From positions 43,038 through 107,037 of the forward strand of contig JAGATV010000057.1 of the NCBI GenBank assembly GCA_017621075.1: 64,000 nt of DNA. Direction: 5' to 3'. Origin of the DNA: Lachnospiraceae bacterium. GTDB taxonomy: Bacteria; Bacillota; Clostridia; Lachnospirales; Lachnospiraceae. This document shows, in pieces, positions 36,972 through 46,840 of this stretch; positions within the stretch are counted from its first letter, which is position 1; each line of letters opens with the position of its first letter. A program made the translations under genes and the position numbers. The notes beneath the pieces are model-generated. The model saw only the letters and a program-made list of their open reading frames with translations. It was not told where the DNA came from and searched no databases.

Positions 36972-38321
36972 ATGGATCTGTTTGAATATATGAGAAGTAC
37001 AAATATGGAGAAGGAATCGCCACTGGCGGCCAGGATGCGCCCCCGCACCCTGGATGAGGTGGTAGGTCAGGAGCATATCATCGGAAAGGATAAGCTGCTT
37101 TACCGTGCCATCAAGGCGGACAAGATCAGTTCCATCATCTTTTACGGGCCGCCGGGGACCGGCAAGACCACCCTTGCGAAAGTCATTGCCAATACTACCA
37201 GTGCGGAGTTTACCCAGATCAATGCCACGGTGTCCGGCAAGAAGGACATGGAGGAGGTAGTGGCAAAGGCCAAGGAACTTCAGGGGATGTACGGTAAACG
37301 CACCATCCTTTTCATCGATGAGATCCACCGTTTTAACAAAGGACAGCAGGACTATCTGCTTCCGTTCGTGGAGGACGGCACCATCATTCTGATCGGGGCA
37401 ACCACGGAGAATCCTTATTTTGAGGTGAACGGGGCGCTGATCTCCCGGTCTGTGATCTTTGAACTGAAACCGATTCCTAAGGAAGCCATCAAAGAACTTT
37501 TAAAAAAGGCAGTGTATGATACAGAGAGAGGCATGGGCTCTTACAATGCGGAAATTGATGAGGAAGCCTTGGATTTTTTGGCGGATATCTCAGGAGGAGA
37601 TGCCAGACATGCCTTAAATGCCATTGAGCTGGGTGTGATGACTACGGAGCGGTCAGAGGATGGCAGGATACACATTACCCTGGATGTGGCTCAGGAGTGT
37701 ATCCAGAAGCGTGCGGTGCGATATGACAAGAATGGTGACAGTCATTACGACACGGTTTCCGCCTTTATCAAGAGCATGCGGGGATCGGACCCGGATGCGG
37801 CGGTGTATTACCTTGCAAGGATGCTCTATGCCGGGGAGAGTGTGACTTTTATTGCAAGGCGCATCATGATCTGTGCTTCCGAGGATGTGGGGAATGCAGA
37901 TCCCCAGGCGCTTTTGGTGGCAGTCAGCGCTTCCCAGGCAGTGGAGCGCATCGGCATGCCTGAGGCACAGATCATTCTGTCCCAGGCGGCAGCTTATGTG
38001 GCGAGCGCTCCCAAGAGCAACGCCAGCTACAATGCGGTATTTGAGGCCATGCAGGAGGTGGAGAGGACAGGAAACCTCCCCATTCCTCCACACTTGCAGG
38101 ATGCACATTATAAAGGAGCGGCAAAATTGGGACACGGAACAGGTTATAAATATGCACATGATTACCCCAACAATTATGTGGAACAGCAGTATCTGCCTTA
38201 TGAGCTTTCCGGCAGGGAGTTTTACCGCCCCAGTGGAAACGGGTATGAGGTCAAGATAAAGGAGCATATGAAGCGCCTCAGGGAGGAAGCGAGGAGTGGA
38301 AATGCGGTAAACAAAGAGTAA
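36972..38321 (+). CDS. rarA: Replication-associated recombination protein RarA (MgsA)
   Basis: This 449-residue clamp-loader-like AAA+ ATPase acts at stalled replication forks. Seen: Walker A GPPGTGKTT near residue 60, Walker B LFIDEIHRFNKGQQD near 114, sensor GATTENPYFEVN, SGGDARHALNAIE, and the C-terminal tetramerisation region YHYDTVSAFIKSMRGSD-type and ARRIMICASEDVGNADP. It matches the family over the full length. The start is behind AGAGGAG. Confidence 0.96.
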   Translation: MDLFEYMRSTNMEKESPLAARMRPRTLDEVVGQEHIIGKDKLLYRAIKADKISSIIFYGPPGTGKTTLAKVIANTTSAEFTQINATVSGKKDMEEVVAKAKELQGMYGKRTILFIDEIHRFNKGQQDYLLPFVEDGTIILIGATTENPYFEVNGALISRSVIFELKPIPKEAIKELLKKAVYDTERGMGSYNAEIDEEALDFLADISGGDARHALNAIELGVMTTERSEDGRIHITLDVAQECIQKRAVRYDKNGDSHYDTVSAFIKSMRGSDPDAAVYYLARMLYAGESVTFIARRIMICASEDVGNADPQALLVAVSASQAVERIGMPEAQIILSQAAAYVASAPKSNASYNAVFEAMQEVERTGNLPIPPHLQDAHYKGAAKLGHGTGYKYAHDYPNNYVEQQYLPYELSGREFYRPSGNGYEVKIKEHMKRLREEARSGNAVNKE

Positions 38322-38415
38322 ACCGTCTGTCTACCCTTCTAAACTAACGGTCGGTTGAGTAAATTACGGTAGGAGTGATATCATGCAGTCATCAAACAAG
38401 GAGAGGAAAGAAGAT

Positions 38416-38817
38416 ATGAAAAAAATAACGCTTGGAACGATGATTGCGACCCTAAGGAAAGAACAGGGCATGACACAGCTGGAGCTGGCAGAAAAAATGG
38501 GCGTGACAGATAAGGCAGTGTCAAAATGGGAGAGGGATCTTTCCTGCCCGGATGTCAATTCTCTGCCGAAACTGGCAGAGATATTTGGCGTAACGGTGGA
38601 TGAACTGATGCAGGTAAAGCGGGAAGCCCGGGAGAATATAGGCAGTCAGGGAGTGGTAGACATGATTACCCTGGTCTGCAAGGCAATCCCTTTGGCCATG
38701 GGCGTGTCCGTGGCGGTGCTGTCCATCCTGAAGGAAATAGATCTCTATTCTGCCCTGATCATGCTGGGAACCGGTATGGCATGTATCGGAATGGTGCTGC
38801 TTCGGAACAAGGAGTAG
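38416..38817 (+). CDS. Membrane-linked Xre-family HTH regulator
   Basis: This 133-residue protein has an N-terminal helix-turn-helix (about 7-60, GMTQLELAEKMGVTDKAVSKWER) and a C-terminal half with two hydrophobic segments (about 90-130). It is probably a membrane-tethered DNA-binding protein or a sensor of membrane stress; target and signal are unknown. The ATG at 38416 follows GGAGAGG by 9 bases and is preferred to an in-frame ATG at 38383. It is a single gene with a shared terminator. Confidence 0.85.
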   Translation: MKKITLGTMIATLRKEQGMTQLELAEKMGVTDKAVSKWERDLSCPDVNSLPKLAEIFGVTVDELMQVKREARENIGSQGVVDMITLVCKAIPLAMGVSVAVLSILKEIDLYSALIMLGTGMACIGMVLLRNKE

Positions 38818-38849
38818 TGCAGGGACAATTTCAAAATAGCAATCATTGA

Positions 38850-38882
38850 AAAAGAGCTGTTCTGGTCTAGAACAGCTCTTTT
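38850..38882. terminator. Bidirectional terminator between the HTH gene and DUF4364
   Basis: A 14-bp stem (AAAAGAGCTGTTCT with its complement, 5-nt loop) has A- and T-rich flanks. It overlaps the last five codons of the convergent DUF4364 gene. Confidence 0.85.
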
Positions 38883-39382
38883 GTGAGATATCCGTAAATT
38901 TCCTGATTTTTCTTCTGCCAGTTGTCACAGATAGCAGCCGCCATCTCCTCGCTGGGAACCGACAGCGTCAGGTCGATCAGATTGATCCCCCGTTCCTTTG
39001 CCACAAGATGGGCCTCGTATTCCCCGGAGGTGGACTTGTAATAGTCGCCCAGCACGGAGGTTTCATTTCGCAGGGAAAATTCATTTTCCCTGAAATAGGT
39101 GTTGATATCATCCTTGATGGCATCGCTGATCCTGTTTTCAAAGAAGTGCAGGGTTTCCCGGCCTTCCTCTGTGATGGTCAGGTGGGTGCGGTTTCTGATG
39201 GTCTGGCAGGAAATCATATCTGCGTCCGTAAGCTCGCTGATGACCTGTTGCAGAGTTAAGAAGCTGGTATATTCCTTTTCCAGGATAAAATCGCTGACCT
39301 GGGCAGTGGTCAGTGGGAAGGTCACCCGGTTCAGCATATAGAGTACGATCAGTTTGTATAATGTCAGAGGGTCCTGCAGCAT
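38867..39382 (-). CDS. DUF4364 family protein
   Basis: This 171-residue protein matches the DUF4364 family (PF14277) of Clostridia. The N-terminal half (about 1-80) looks like a winged helix (LTLYKLIVLYMLNRV, LTTAQVSDFILE, THLTITEEGRETL), so a transcriptional role is likely but not shown. The C-terminal half is a mixed alpha/beta domain of unknown function. It lies downstream of the radical SAM gene on the same strand, 36 bp away. Confidence 0.85.
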   Translation of the reverse strand: MLQDPLTLYKLIVLYMLNRVTFPLTTAQVSDFILEKEYTSFLTLQQVISELTDADMISCQTIRNRTHLTITEEGRETLHFFENRISDAIKDDINTYFRENEFSLRNETSVLGDYYKSTSGEYEAHLVAKERGINLIDLTLSVPSEEMAAAICDNWQKKNQEIYGYLTKELF

Positions 39383-39418
39383 AATTCTTCCTTTCTGATC
39401 TGATAGATTTTGCGGTCG

Positions 39419-40405
39419 CTATGATGGGGAGAAACATTTCCCCTGAAACAGGTCTTCGTCCCGCATCTTTTTGTGCAGGGAATTTAACACATCCCGCTTA
39501 TTGCAACTCCACAGCGGAGCGATCAACAGTTCTTTCGGACCGTCTCCCGTGACCCTGTGCACCACGATATCCGGGGAAAGGTGGACCAGGCAGTCGGTCA
39601 AAAGCTCCAGGTATTCTTCTTTGGACAGTGTTTGCAATGCTTCGCACTGATAGTACCATGCCAGATCCGTATCCTTCAGGATATGGAGGAGCTGGAGCTT
39701 GATGCCGAAGGGGATTAAGCGGTTCAGGTACTGGATGGTTTCCAAAAGCTTTTCCCGGTCCTCCCCCGGCAGCCCCAGTATCACATGTACGATCACCGGG
39801 ATATTGCAGGATTTCAGCCGCTGAAAACAGTCATCAAAGCAGGAGAGGGGATAGCCTCTGCGGAGAAAGGCTGCAGTACGTTCGTGAATGGTCTGCAGTC
39901 CCAACTCTATCCAGATAAATTTGTCGGGGTAATCCGTGCGCAGCCGACACAAAAGGTCAAGTACCTCATCGGGGATACAGTCCGGTCTGGTGGCGATGGA
40001 AATGCCGCATATCTGAGGGTGATCAAGGGCCTGCCGATACACTGTTTCCAGGTAAGCAACCGGGGCATAAGTGTTGGTGTAGGCCTGGAAATAAGCAATG
40101 AAATGTCTGCCGGTCTCTTTGCTGCCAAAAAGGGTAAGCCCGGTCCTGATCTGTTCCTCCATGCTTTTTCCCTCGGTGGAAACGGCAAAGTCCCCGCTTC
40201 CGCCGCAGCTGCAGAAGATACAGCCCCGAGTGCCCAAAGACCCGTCTCTGTTGGGACAGGTCATATGGGCATTCAGGGCTATTTTATAACACTTATGCCG
40301 GAAGGTATTTTTACAGTATGCATCCAGGGAGTAGTAAGGTTTTCCGTGCCAATTGGACGGTAAGGATGCATTTGTTTGTATCTTGGATGCCGGTTTGTAC
40401 TTCAT
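39419..40405 (-). CDS. TIGR01212-type radical SAM protein (YhcC-like)
   Basis: This 328-residue radical SAM protein carries its cluster cysteines in CPNRDGSLGTRGCIFCSCGG (C-x12-C-x2-C spacing), followed by the TIM-barrel core (WIELGLQTIHERTAAF, VHVILGLPGEDREKLLET). This subfamily, related to Elp3-like enzymes, has no firmly known substrate; a role in tRNA or rRNA modification is possible. I start at the ATG at 40405, which has GGCAGGA upstream and lies 19 bp after the malic enzyme stop. An in-frame ATG at 40471 would overlap that gene by 47 bp. Confidence 0.87.
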   Translation of the reverse strand: MKYKPASKIQTNASLPSNWHGKPYYSLDAYCKNTFRHKCYKIALNAHMTCPNRDGSLGTRGCIFCSCGGSGDFAVSTEGKSMEEQIRTGLTLFGSKETGRHFIAYFQAYTNTYAPVAYLETVYRQALDHPQICGISIATRPDCIPDEVLDLLCRLRTDYPDKFIWIELGLQTIHERTAAFLRRGYPLSCFDDCFQRLKSCNIPVIVHVILGLPGEDREKLLETIQYLNRLIPFGIKLQLLHILKDTDLAWYYQCEALQTLSKEEYLELLTDCLVHLSPDIVVHRVTGDGPKELLIAPLWSCNKRDVLNSLHKKMRDEDLFQGKCFSPS

Positions 40406-40424
40406 GGTGGAATCCTGCCTGCGA

Positions 40425-41579
40425 TTATCTGCGGATATGGGATTTGACTGCTTCTGCCACCAGTTCGGCAACTTTGGGATTGAATGCCTCAGGCATGATA
40501 TTATCCTCGTTCAATTCTTCGGCGGGCACCAGACCGGCAATGGCCTCAGCGGCAGCCAGTTTCATTTCCTCTGTGATCTGGGTGGCCCGGCCTTCTAAAG
40601 CGCCTTTGAAGATGCCGGGGAAAGCGACCACGTTGTTCACCTGGTTGGGAAAATCGCTGCGCCCGGTGCCGACGACTTTTGCACCGGCAGCTTTTGCCAC
40701 GTCAGGCATGATCTCAGGCACAGGATTGGCCATGGCGAACAGGATGGAGTCGTGGTTCATGGAAGCTACCATCTCGGGGGTCACGATATTGGGGGCGGAT
40801 ACGCCCACAAAGATATCGGCGCCCTTCAGAGCGTCTGCCAGAGTTCCGGTCTCGTTATTTAGATTGGTGACTTCTGTCATTTTCTGTTGCATCCAGTTCA
40901 GACCCGGGGTATCCTTTGATACGATGCCGACCTTATCACATAAGATGATATTGGGAAAACCGTAGGTAAGGAGCAGCTTGGTGATGGCTACGCCGGCACT
41001 TCCGGCACCGTTTACTACCACCCGGCAGTCTTCTTTTTTCTTGCCGACCACCTTCAGGGCATTGATGATGCCTGCAAGCACCACGATGGCAGTGCCGTGC
41101 TGGTCATCATGGAAGACAGGAATGTCCAGGGTGGCTTTTAAACGCTCTTCGATCTCAAAACAGCGGGGGGCACTGATATCCTCCAGGTTGATGCCGCCAA
41201 ATCCGGGAGCCAGCCAGGTCACAGCCTTGATGATCTCCTCGGTGTCCTGGGTGTCCAGACAGATGGGAACTGCGTTCACACCGCCAAACTCTTTGAACAG
41301 GACGGCCTTTCCTTCCATAACGGGCATGGCGGCATGGGGCCCGATATTGCCCAGCCCCAGGACCGCGCTTCCGTCGGATACCACAGCGACGGTATTGGCC
41401 TTCATGGTATATTTGTAAGCGGCCTCCTTATCCTGGGCGATGACCTTGCAGGGTTCTGCTACGCCTGGGGTATAAGCGATGGCCAGATCTTCACGGGATT
41501 TTACGGGAGTCTTGGATACGGTTTCGATCTTTCCGTTCCACTCCTCATGCATCTTCAGTGCTTTTTCACTTGTTGTCAT
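40425..41579 (-). CDS. NAD(P)-dependent malic enzyme (oxaloacetate-decarboxylating)
   Basis: This 384-residue short-form bacterial malic enzyme converts malate to pyruvate and CO2 with reduction of NAD(P). Seen: the N-terminal domain with SREDLAIAYTPGVAEPC, VSDGSAVLGLGNIGP, the metal Glu-Asp region NLEDISAPRCFEIE, FHDDQHGTAIV, the nucleotide-binding VVNGAGSAGVAI, and FAMANPVPEIMPD. It is complete in length. It is first in a minus-strand group with the radical SAM and DUF4364 genes. Confidence 0.95.
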   Translation of the reverse strand: MTTSEKALKMHEEWNGKIETVSKTPVKSREDLAIAYTPGVAEPCKVIAQDKEAAYKYTMKANTVAVVSDGSAVLGLGNIGPHAAMPVMEGKAVLFKEFGGVNAVPICLDTQDTEEIIKAVTWLAPGFGGINLEDISAPRCFEIEERLKATLDIPVFHDDQHGTAIVVLAGIINALKVVGKKKEDCRVVVNGAGSAGVAITKLLLTYGFPNIILCDKVGIVSKDTPGLNWMQQKMTEVTNLNNETGTLADALKGADIFVGVSAPNIVTPEMVASMNHDSILFAMANPVPEIMPDVAKAAGAKVVGTGRSDFPNQVNNVVAFPGIFKGALEGRATQITEEMKLAAAEAIAGLVPAEELNEDNIMPEAFNPKVAELVAEAVKSHIRR

Positions 41580-41874
41580 GATGACACCTCTTTCTGAATT
41601 CGGTTAAAAGAACAAATCATTATCATCATATATGTAGGAAATGGACTTGTCAAGAAGCCCCCAGAATATTAAGATAAGAAAATAAGATTTTGGGACTTCC
41701 TATTTTCGAAAAAGTGTATTATAATGCATTTAGGAACAAAAACAGTAGGTTCCGTCACAAGAGTCAGGGAATCACGTCCGTTGACATGTCTTTATATAAA
41801 TCCCAGAGGAACAGACGAATAATTTAGCATAGTAGAACACCGAGAAAATGATTTTGCCGACGCAGGAGGTATTT

Positions 41875-43410
41875 ATGAGAGAAAAGTATGAATCACTGGC
41901 TTTATTGCAACTGAAAGAGCTGGCAAAGGTACGGGGGCTGAAAGGCACTTCCACCATGAAGAAGGCAGAGCTGGTAGAGGCCATGCTGGCTGAGGACGAG
42001 CGCCTGAAAAAGGAAGAGGCCGGTCGTGAAAGCAGGCCGGAACCGAAGGCGGAGCCCAGGGCGGAAGCCGGGGCAGAGCGAAAGGAAGAATCCAGGACGG
42101 AGGCAAGACCCCGTGTAAGCTACCGCAACGAACGTCCCCCAAGGCCGGAATACAGCCCATCTCCTTCCCGTGTGGAGAGTGGTATGACAGGTGACGGCAA
42201 CTATGTGAAACAGGAGAACAGAGAGCAACGCACCTATCGCCCCAATGAAGTCTATGATGAGAATCAGTATCCTAAGGAGCTGGACAGCGGAGAGGAAGCG
42301 AGCGGCATCCTGGAAGTCATGCCTGACGGATATGGTTTCATCCGCTGTGAGAATTATCTGCCCGGGGAGAACGACGTATATGTGGCACCCAGCCAGATCC
42401 GTCGTTTTGGCCTGAAGACCGGCGATATCCTTAAGGGTAATAAACGTGTCAAGACCCAGCAGGAAAAGTTCAGTGCCCTGCTGTTCATCCGTACCATCAA
42501 CGGGTACACTACGGAGGAGTCCGCCAAGCGTACCGCATTTGAGGACATGACGCCCATCTTCCCGGATGAACGTATCAGCCTGGAGACCCCCGGCTGCAGC
42601 GTGGCTATGCGTGTCATGGACCTGGTGAGCCCTGTGGGCAAGGGACAGCGTGGTATGATCGTATCTCCGCCCAAGGCAGGTAAGACCACTCTGTTGAAAG
42701 AGGTGGCCAAGTCCGTTCTGAGAAATGACCCCAAAATGCATCTTTTGATCCTGCTCATCGATGAGCGCCCCGAGGAGGTTACCGATATCAATGAAGCCAT
42801 TCAGGGAGAGCATGTGGAGGTGATCTATTCCACCTTTGATGAACTCCCGGAACATCACAAGCGGGTTTCGGAGATGGTGATCGAGCGTGCGAAGCGTCTG
42901 GTAGAGCACGGCAAAGATGTGGTGATCCTGTTGGACAGCATTACCCGTCTGACCAGGGCTTACAACCAGATAGTGCCCCCCAGCGGACGTACCCTGTCCG
43001 GCGGTCTGGACCCTTCCGCACTTCACATGCCCAAGAGATTTTTCGGTGCAGCCCGCAATATGCGTGAGGGCGGAAGCCTGACGATCCTGGCGACGGCGCT
43101 GGTAGATACCGGAAGTAAGATGGATGATGTGGTATATGAGGAATTTAAGGGCACCGGCAATATGGAAATGGTGCTGGACAGAAGACTTTCCGAAAAGCGT
43201 ATCTTCCCGGCAATCGACCTGGCCAAATCCGGCACCAGAAGAGAGGATCTGCTCTTATCCCCGGAGGAGCTGGAGGCCATCAATATCATGCGCAAGGCAT
43301 TAAACGGCTTAAAGCCTGATGAGGCAACAGACCGCATTCTGGACATGTTCGCACGGACCAGGAATAATGCGGAATTCGTCAATATGGTGAAAAAGAACAA
43401 ATTTATTTAA
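41875..43410 (+). CDS. rho: Transcription termination factor Rho with charged insertion
   Basis: This 511-residue hexameric RNA helicase ends transcription. It has an N-terminal SAP-like helical part (about 1-45), then a 100-residue low-complexity insert rich in E, R, K, P (about 45-140), the RNA-binding cold-shock fold (EVMPDGYGFIRCENYLPGENDVYV), and the ATPase with P-loop PPKAGKTTLLK, Walker B VVILLDSIT and the secondary RNA site. Such inserts occur in some Firmicutes, Bacteroides and Actinobacteria and can change RNA specificity. The ATG at 41875 with AGGAGG 5 bases upstream is preferred to an in-frame ATG at 41848. The 295-bp region before the gene is AT-rich with no clear hairpin. Confidence 0.96.
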   Translation: MREKYESLALLQLKELAKVRGLKGTSTMKKAELVEAMLAEDERLKKEEAGRESRPEPKAEPRAEAGAERKEESRTEARPRVSYRNERPPRPEYSPSPSRVESGMTGDGNYVKQENREQRTYRPNEVYDENQYPKELDSGEEASGILEVMPDGYGFIRCENYLPGENDVYVAPSQIRRFGLKTGDILKGNKRVKTQQEKFSALLFIRTINGYTTEESAKRTAFEDMTPIFPDERISLETPGCSVAMRVMDLVSPVGKGQRGMIVSPPKAGKTTLLKEVAKSVLRNDPKMHLLILLIDERPEEVTDINEAIQGEHVEVIYSTFDELPEHHKRVSEMVIERAKRLVEHGKDVVILLDSITRLTRAYNQIVPPSGRTLSGGLDPSALHMPKRFFGAARNMREGGSLTILATALVDTGSKMDDVVYEEFKGTGNMEMVLDRRLSEKRIFPAIDLAKSGTRREDLLLSPEELEAINIMRKALNGLKPDEATDRILDMFARTRNNAEFVNMVKKNKFI

Positions 43411-43428
43411 AATAATTTCATTTAATGC

Positions 43429-43457
43429 TTGCAAGCCTTGTCTGCTTATGTTACAAT
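43429..43457 (+). promoter_or_regulatory. rpmE promoter
   Basis: TTGCAA (43429-43434) and TACAAT (43452-43457) have a 17-bp spacer. No terminator is visible after rho, so some read-through is also possible. Confidence 0.7.
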
Positions 43458-43540
43458 AATACCGCTGTTTGTGGTTCCATAAGCAGTGCGGATGAGAACA
43501 TAGAACTAATACAGGAACAAAATATAGAGAGGTGAAAGTA

Positions 43541-43741
43541 ATGAAAGAAGGAATCCATCCCCAGTACTATCAGGCAACTGTAACCTGCAACTGTGGCAAC
43601 ACATTCGTAACCGGTTCTACCAAGCCTGAGATCCACGTAGAAGTTTGCTCCAAGTGCCATTCATTCTACACAGGCCAGCAGAAGTCTGCTAGAGCCGATG
43701 GTCGTGTTGATAAGTTCAACAAGAAATACGGCATGAAATAA
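43541..43741 (+). CDS. rpmE: 50S ribosomal protein L31
   Basis: This 66-residue L31 is of the zinc-binding (type A) form, with cysteines in TCNCGN and EVCSKCH. It is a component of the large subunit at the subunit interface. Start ATG at 43541 behind GAGAGGTGA. It is followed by DUF1385-prmC-prfA, a common order in Clostridia. Confidence 0.96.
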   Translation: MKEGIHPQYYQATVTCNCGNTFVTGSTKPEIHVEVCSKCHSFYTGQQKSARADGRVDKFNKKYGMK

Positions 43742-43803
43742 GAGTTCGGACAAAAGGTTGAGGTAATGCTATCTCAACCTTTCCTAATATCTGAGGGAAA
43801 AAT

Positions 43804-44805
43804 ATGGCAAGGAAAAAGAAGACCCGTTATTCCGGCATCGGCGGACAGGCTGTGCTGGAAGGCGTTATGATGAAAAATGGTGAAAAGTATGCGGTGGCCG
43901 TCAGAAAACCGGACGGCGAGATCTCCGTGGAACTGGAGAATTTCCAGGGAGTCGTAAACGGCAACAAGATAAAGAACCTGCCTTTTATCCGCGGTATCTT
44001 TAATTTTGTGGACTCTATGATACTGGGGACCAGAGCATTAAACTATTCCGCTGCTTTTTTTGAGGAAGAAGAGGAAGAGAGCAATTTTGACAAGACCGTG
44101 GATAAGCTGACCGGGGGCAAATCGGAAAAGGTCATGACCACGCTGGTGACGGTCTTTTCCATTGTGTTGGCGGTAGGTATTTTTGTGGTGTTGCCCTACT
44201 TCATTTCCTCTTTGTTTGAGGGATATATCAGGAACAGGTCTCTTCTTACCATCCTGGAGGGCGTACTGCGCATCCTGATCTTTTTGCTTTATGTGGTGGG
44301 CATCGGTACGATGAATGATATCAAGAGACTGTACCGGTATCACGGGGCAGAGCATAAGTGCATCAACTGTATCGAGAAGGGCAGACCTTTGACGGTACAC
44401 AATGTCATGCGAAGCTCCAGGCTCCACAGACGGTGTGGCACCAGCTTTATCTTTCTGGTGCTGTTCTTAAGCATTGTGCTGTTCTTCTTTATCAGAGTGG
44501 ATAATGTGGTGGAGAAAGTGCTTTTGAGACTGGCACTGATGCCGGTAGTGGCAGGCATTTCTTATGAGATCATCAGACTTGCGGGTCGCAGTGACAATAT
44601 ACTGGTAAAGATCATCTCAGCACCGGGAATGCTGATACAGCGGCTTACTACCAAGGAGCCGGATGAGAGCATGGTGGAGGTGGCCATCGCTTCCGTGGAA
44701 GCTGTTTTTGACTGGAAGAAATATCTGTACGATACCTTTGGCTACGAAGTGGATGACTCCTGGATGGATGACGGTGACAAGAAGGAAGAGGACTTGGACG
44801 AATGA
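43804..44805 (+). CDS. DUF1385 membrane protein
   Basis: This 333-residue protein (PF07136) begins with the family signature GIGGQAVLEGVMMKNG, and has helices at about 115-135, 150-180 and 215-260 and HHAEHK-like metal candidates in RYHGAEHKCINC. Function is unknown, though the gene is very often found before prmC-prfA in Clostridia, as here (4-bp overlap with prmC). It ends with an acidic tail. Confidence 0.9.
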   Translation: MARKKKTRYSGIGGQAVLEGVMMKNGEKYAVAVRKPDGEISVELENFQGVVNGNKIKNLPFIRGIFNFVDSMILGTRALNYSAAFFEEEEEESNFDKTVDKLTGGKSEKVMTTLVTVFSIVLAVGIFVVLPYFISSLFEGYIRNRSLLTILEGVLRILIFLLYVVGIGTMNDIKRLYRYHGAEHKCINCIEKGRPLTVHNVMRSSRLHRRCGTSFIFLVLFLSIVLFFFIRVDNVVEKVLLRLALMPVVAGISYEIIRLAGRSDNILVKIISAPGMLIQRLTTKEPDESMVEVAIASVEAVFDWKKYLYDTFGYEVDDSWMDDGDKKEEDLDE

Positions 44806-45644
44806 CCTACCGGGAATTGTTTGAACAGGGGCGGGCAGCCCTGAAAACCGCAGGAGTGGAGGAGGCAGATCTGGATGCCAGGCTTTTGCTGGAATCCGTT
44901 TGCCATACGGACCGCAATGACCTGCTGGTGCATGGGGACAGAACGGTGGAAGAAACAGACCGGGAAAGTTACTTGGATCTGATACGCAGGCGCAGAAGCC
45001 ATATCCCGCTACAGTATCTCACCGGAGTACAGGAATTTATGGGACTGGCGTTTTCGGTCAATGAAAATGTGCTGATCCCCAGGCAGGATACGGAGATCCT
45101 GGTGGAAGAGGTGCTCCGGGAGCTTCATGACGGTATGCGCATCCTGGATATGTGTACCGGTTCCGGGTGCATCCTGATCAGTCTGCTGCACTACAGCAAT
45201 GACTGCAGGGGAACAGGGGTGGACATTTCCCCAAAAGCACTGGAGACAGCCCGAAGGAATGGGGAAGTCTTGTTAAAGGCTTCCGATTCTGCAACATGGA
45301 TACAGAGCGACTTGTTTGAGAATGTCAGCGGCAAATATGAGTTTATTGTATCCAATCCGCCCTATATAAAAAGTGATGTGATCCCAACGCTGATGCCGGA
45401 GGTAAAGGACCATGAGCCCATCCTGGCACTTTGCGGTTATGAGGATGGTCTGCATTTTTACCGAAGGATTGCAACGGACTGCAGGGAATATCTGGTAAGC
45501 GGCGGTATGCTCTATTTTGAAATCGGATCTGACCAGGCAGAAGCGGTGAGTGCTATTCTGGCGGAAGCAGGATTTCGGGAAATAAATGTGGTAAAAGACT
45601 ATGCAGGACTTGACAGGGTCGTGTATGGTACTTATATAGCATGA
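44802..45644 (+). CDS. prmC: Release factor glutamine methyltransferase PrmC
   Basis: This 280-residue SAM-dependent enzyme methylates the Gln of the GGQ motif of release factors. It has an N-terminal helical domain, the SAM-binding motif ILDMCTGSGCILISL, the catalytic SNPPYI near residue 182 and a typical C-terminus. It lies directly before its substrate gene prfA and overlaps DUF1385 by ATGA. Confidence 0.96.
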   Translation: MTYRELFEQGRAALKTAGVEEADLDARLLLESVCHTDRNDLLVHGDRTVEETDRESYLDLIRRRRSHIPLQYLTGVQEFMGLAFSVNENVLIPRQDTEILVEEVLRELHDGMRILDMCTGSGCILISLLHYSNDCRGTGVDISPKALETARRNGEVLLKASDSATWIQSDLFENVSGKYEFIVSNPPYIKSDVIPTLMPEVKDHEPILALCGYEDGLHFYRRIATDCREYLVSGGMLYFEIGSDQAEAVSAILAEAGFREINVVKDYAGLDRVVYGTYIA

Positions 45645-45671
45645 TTTTATGTGAGAGAGTGAGAGACTGAT

Positions 45672-46745
45672 ATGTTTGATAAGTTAGAGGATTTACTGAT
45701 TCGTTTTGAGGAGATCATGGGTGAACTCCATGAGCCAACCGTGACCAACAATCCGGAACGTTTCCGCAAGCTCATGAAGGAACAGAGTGATCTGACACCT
45801 ATCGTGGAGGCTTACACAGAGTACAAGAAGTGCAAGCAGGATATCGAGGACTCCCTGGCAATGCTGGATGAGGAAAACGATGAAGAGATGCGTGACATGA
45901 TCAAGGAGACCTTAAGTGACAGCAAGAAGCGCATGGAAGAGCTGGAACAGGAGTTGAAGATCCTTCTTCTGCCCAAGGACCCCAACGATGACAAGAATGT
46001 TATCGTGGAGATCCGTGCTGGTGCCGGCGGTGATGAGGCAGCGCTCTTTGCCGCTGAAATATACCGTATGTATGTGCATTATGCGGAGAGCCAGCGCTGG
46101 AAGGTGGAGACCATGAACGTGGACGAGATCGGCATTGGCGGTATGAAAGAAGTGCAGTTCATGATCAATGGTCAGGGCGCTTACTCCAAGATGAAATACG
46201 AGAGCGGTGTGCATCGTGTGCAGCGTGTACCGGAAACTGAGAGCGGCGGGCGTATCCACACCTCCACCATCAGTGTGGCAGTGATGCCGGAGGTGGACGA
46301 GGACATCGACATTGTCATCGACGAAAAGGATATCCGTATCGACGTCATGCGTGCGTCCGGTAACGGCGGTCAGTGCGTCAATACCACGGACTCTGCGGTG
46401 CGTCTGACTCACTATCCCACAGGTATCGTGGTGTACAGCCAGACGGAGAAATCCCAGTTGCAGAATAAGGCAAAGGCATTTGCGCTGCTGAAGGCAAAAC
46501 TGTACGATATGGAGCAGCAGCAGAGACATGACGCAGAGGCTGAGATGAGAAGGAGCCAGATCGGTACGGGGGACCGCTCCGAGAAGATCAGGACCTACAA
46601 TTTCCCCCAGGGACGTGTCACTGACCACCGCATCGGCCTGACCATCTACAAGCTGGATAAGGTCATGAACGGCGACATTGAGGAAATTATAGATGCATGT
46701 ATTGCAGCCGATCAGGCAAAGAAACTGGCAAAGATGAACGAATAG
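45672..46745 (+). CDS. prfA: Peptide chain release factor 1
   Basis: This 357-residue RF1 recognises UAA and UAG stop codons. Seen: the codon-recognition tripeptide region [14 protein letters not shown] (P-E-T), the catalytic GGQ in [16 protein letters not shown], and the helical N-terminal domain. It ends an operon with a strong terminator. Confidence 0.97.
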   Translation: MFDKLEDLLIRFEEIMGELHEPTVTNNPERFRKLMKEQSDLTPIVEAYTEYKKCKQDIEDSLAMLDEENDEEMRDMIKETLSDSKKRMEELEQELKILLLPKDPNDDKNVIVEIRAGAGGDEAALFAAEIYRMYVHYAESQRWKVETMNVDEIGIGGMKEVQFMINGQGAYSKMKYESGVHRVQRVPETESGGRIHTSTISVAVMPEVDEDIDIVIDEKDIRIDVMRASGNGGQCVNTTDSAVRLTHYPTGIVVYSQTEKSQLQNKAKAFALLKAKLYDMEQQQRHDAEAEMRRSQIGTGDRSEKIRTYNFPQGRVTDHRIGLTIYKLDKVMNGDIEEIIDACIAADQAKKLAKMNE

Positions 46746-46764
46746 CACAAATGCGACAGATGAT

Positions 46765-46805
46765 AAAAATAGAGGCTGCAAGCTTGCTTGTAAGCCTCTA
46801 TTTTT
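46765..46805 (+). terminator. prfA terminator
   Basis: A perfect 13-bp stem (AAAAATAGAGGCT with its complement at 46793-46805) whose 3' arm ends in five T. Confidence 0.9.
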
Positions 46806-46840
46806 GGCAGATGGCATGTTCGTGCTATTCGTGTTCGAAG

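Noticed and set aside
41902-43026. Minus-strand frame of 374 codons opposite rho
   Set aside because: Shadow of rho; composition follows the codon structure of the real gene.
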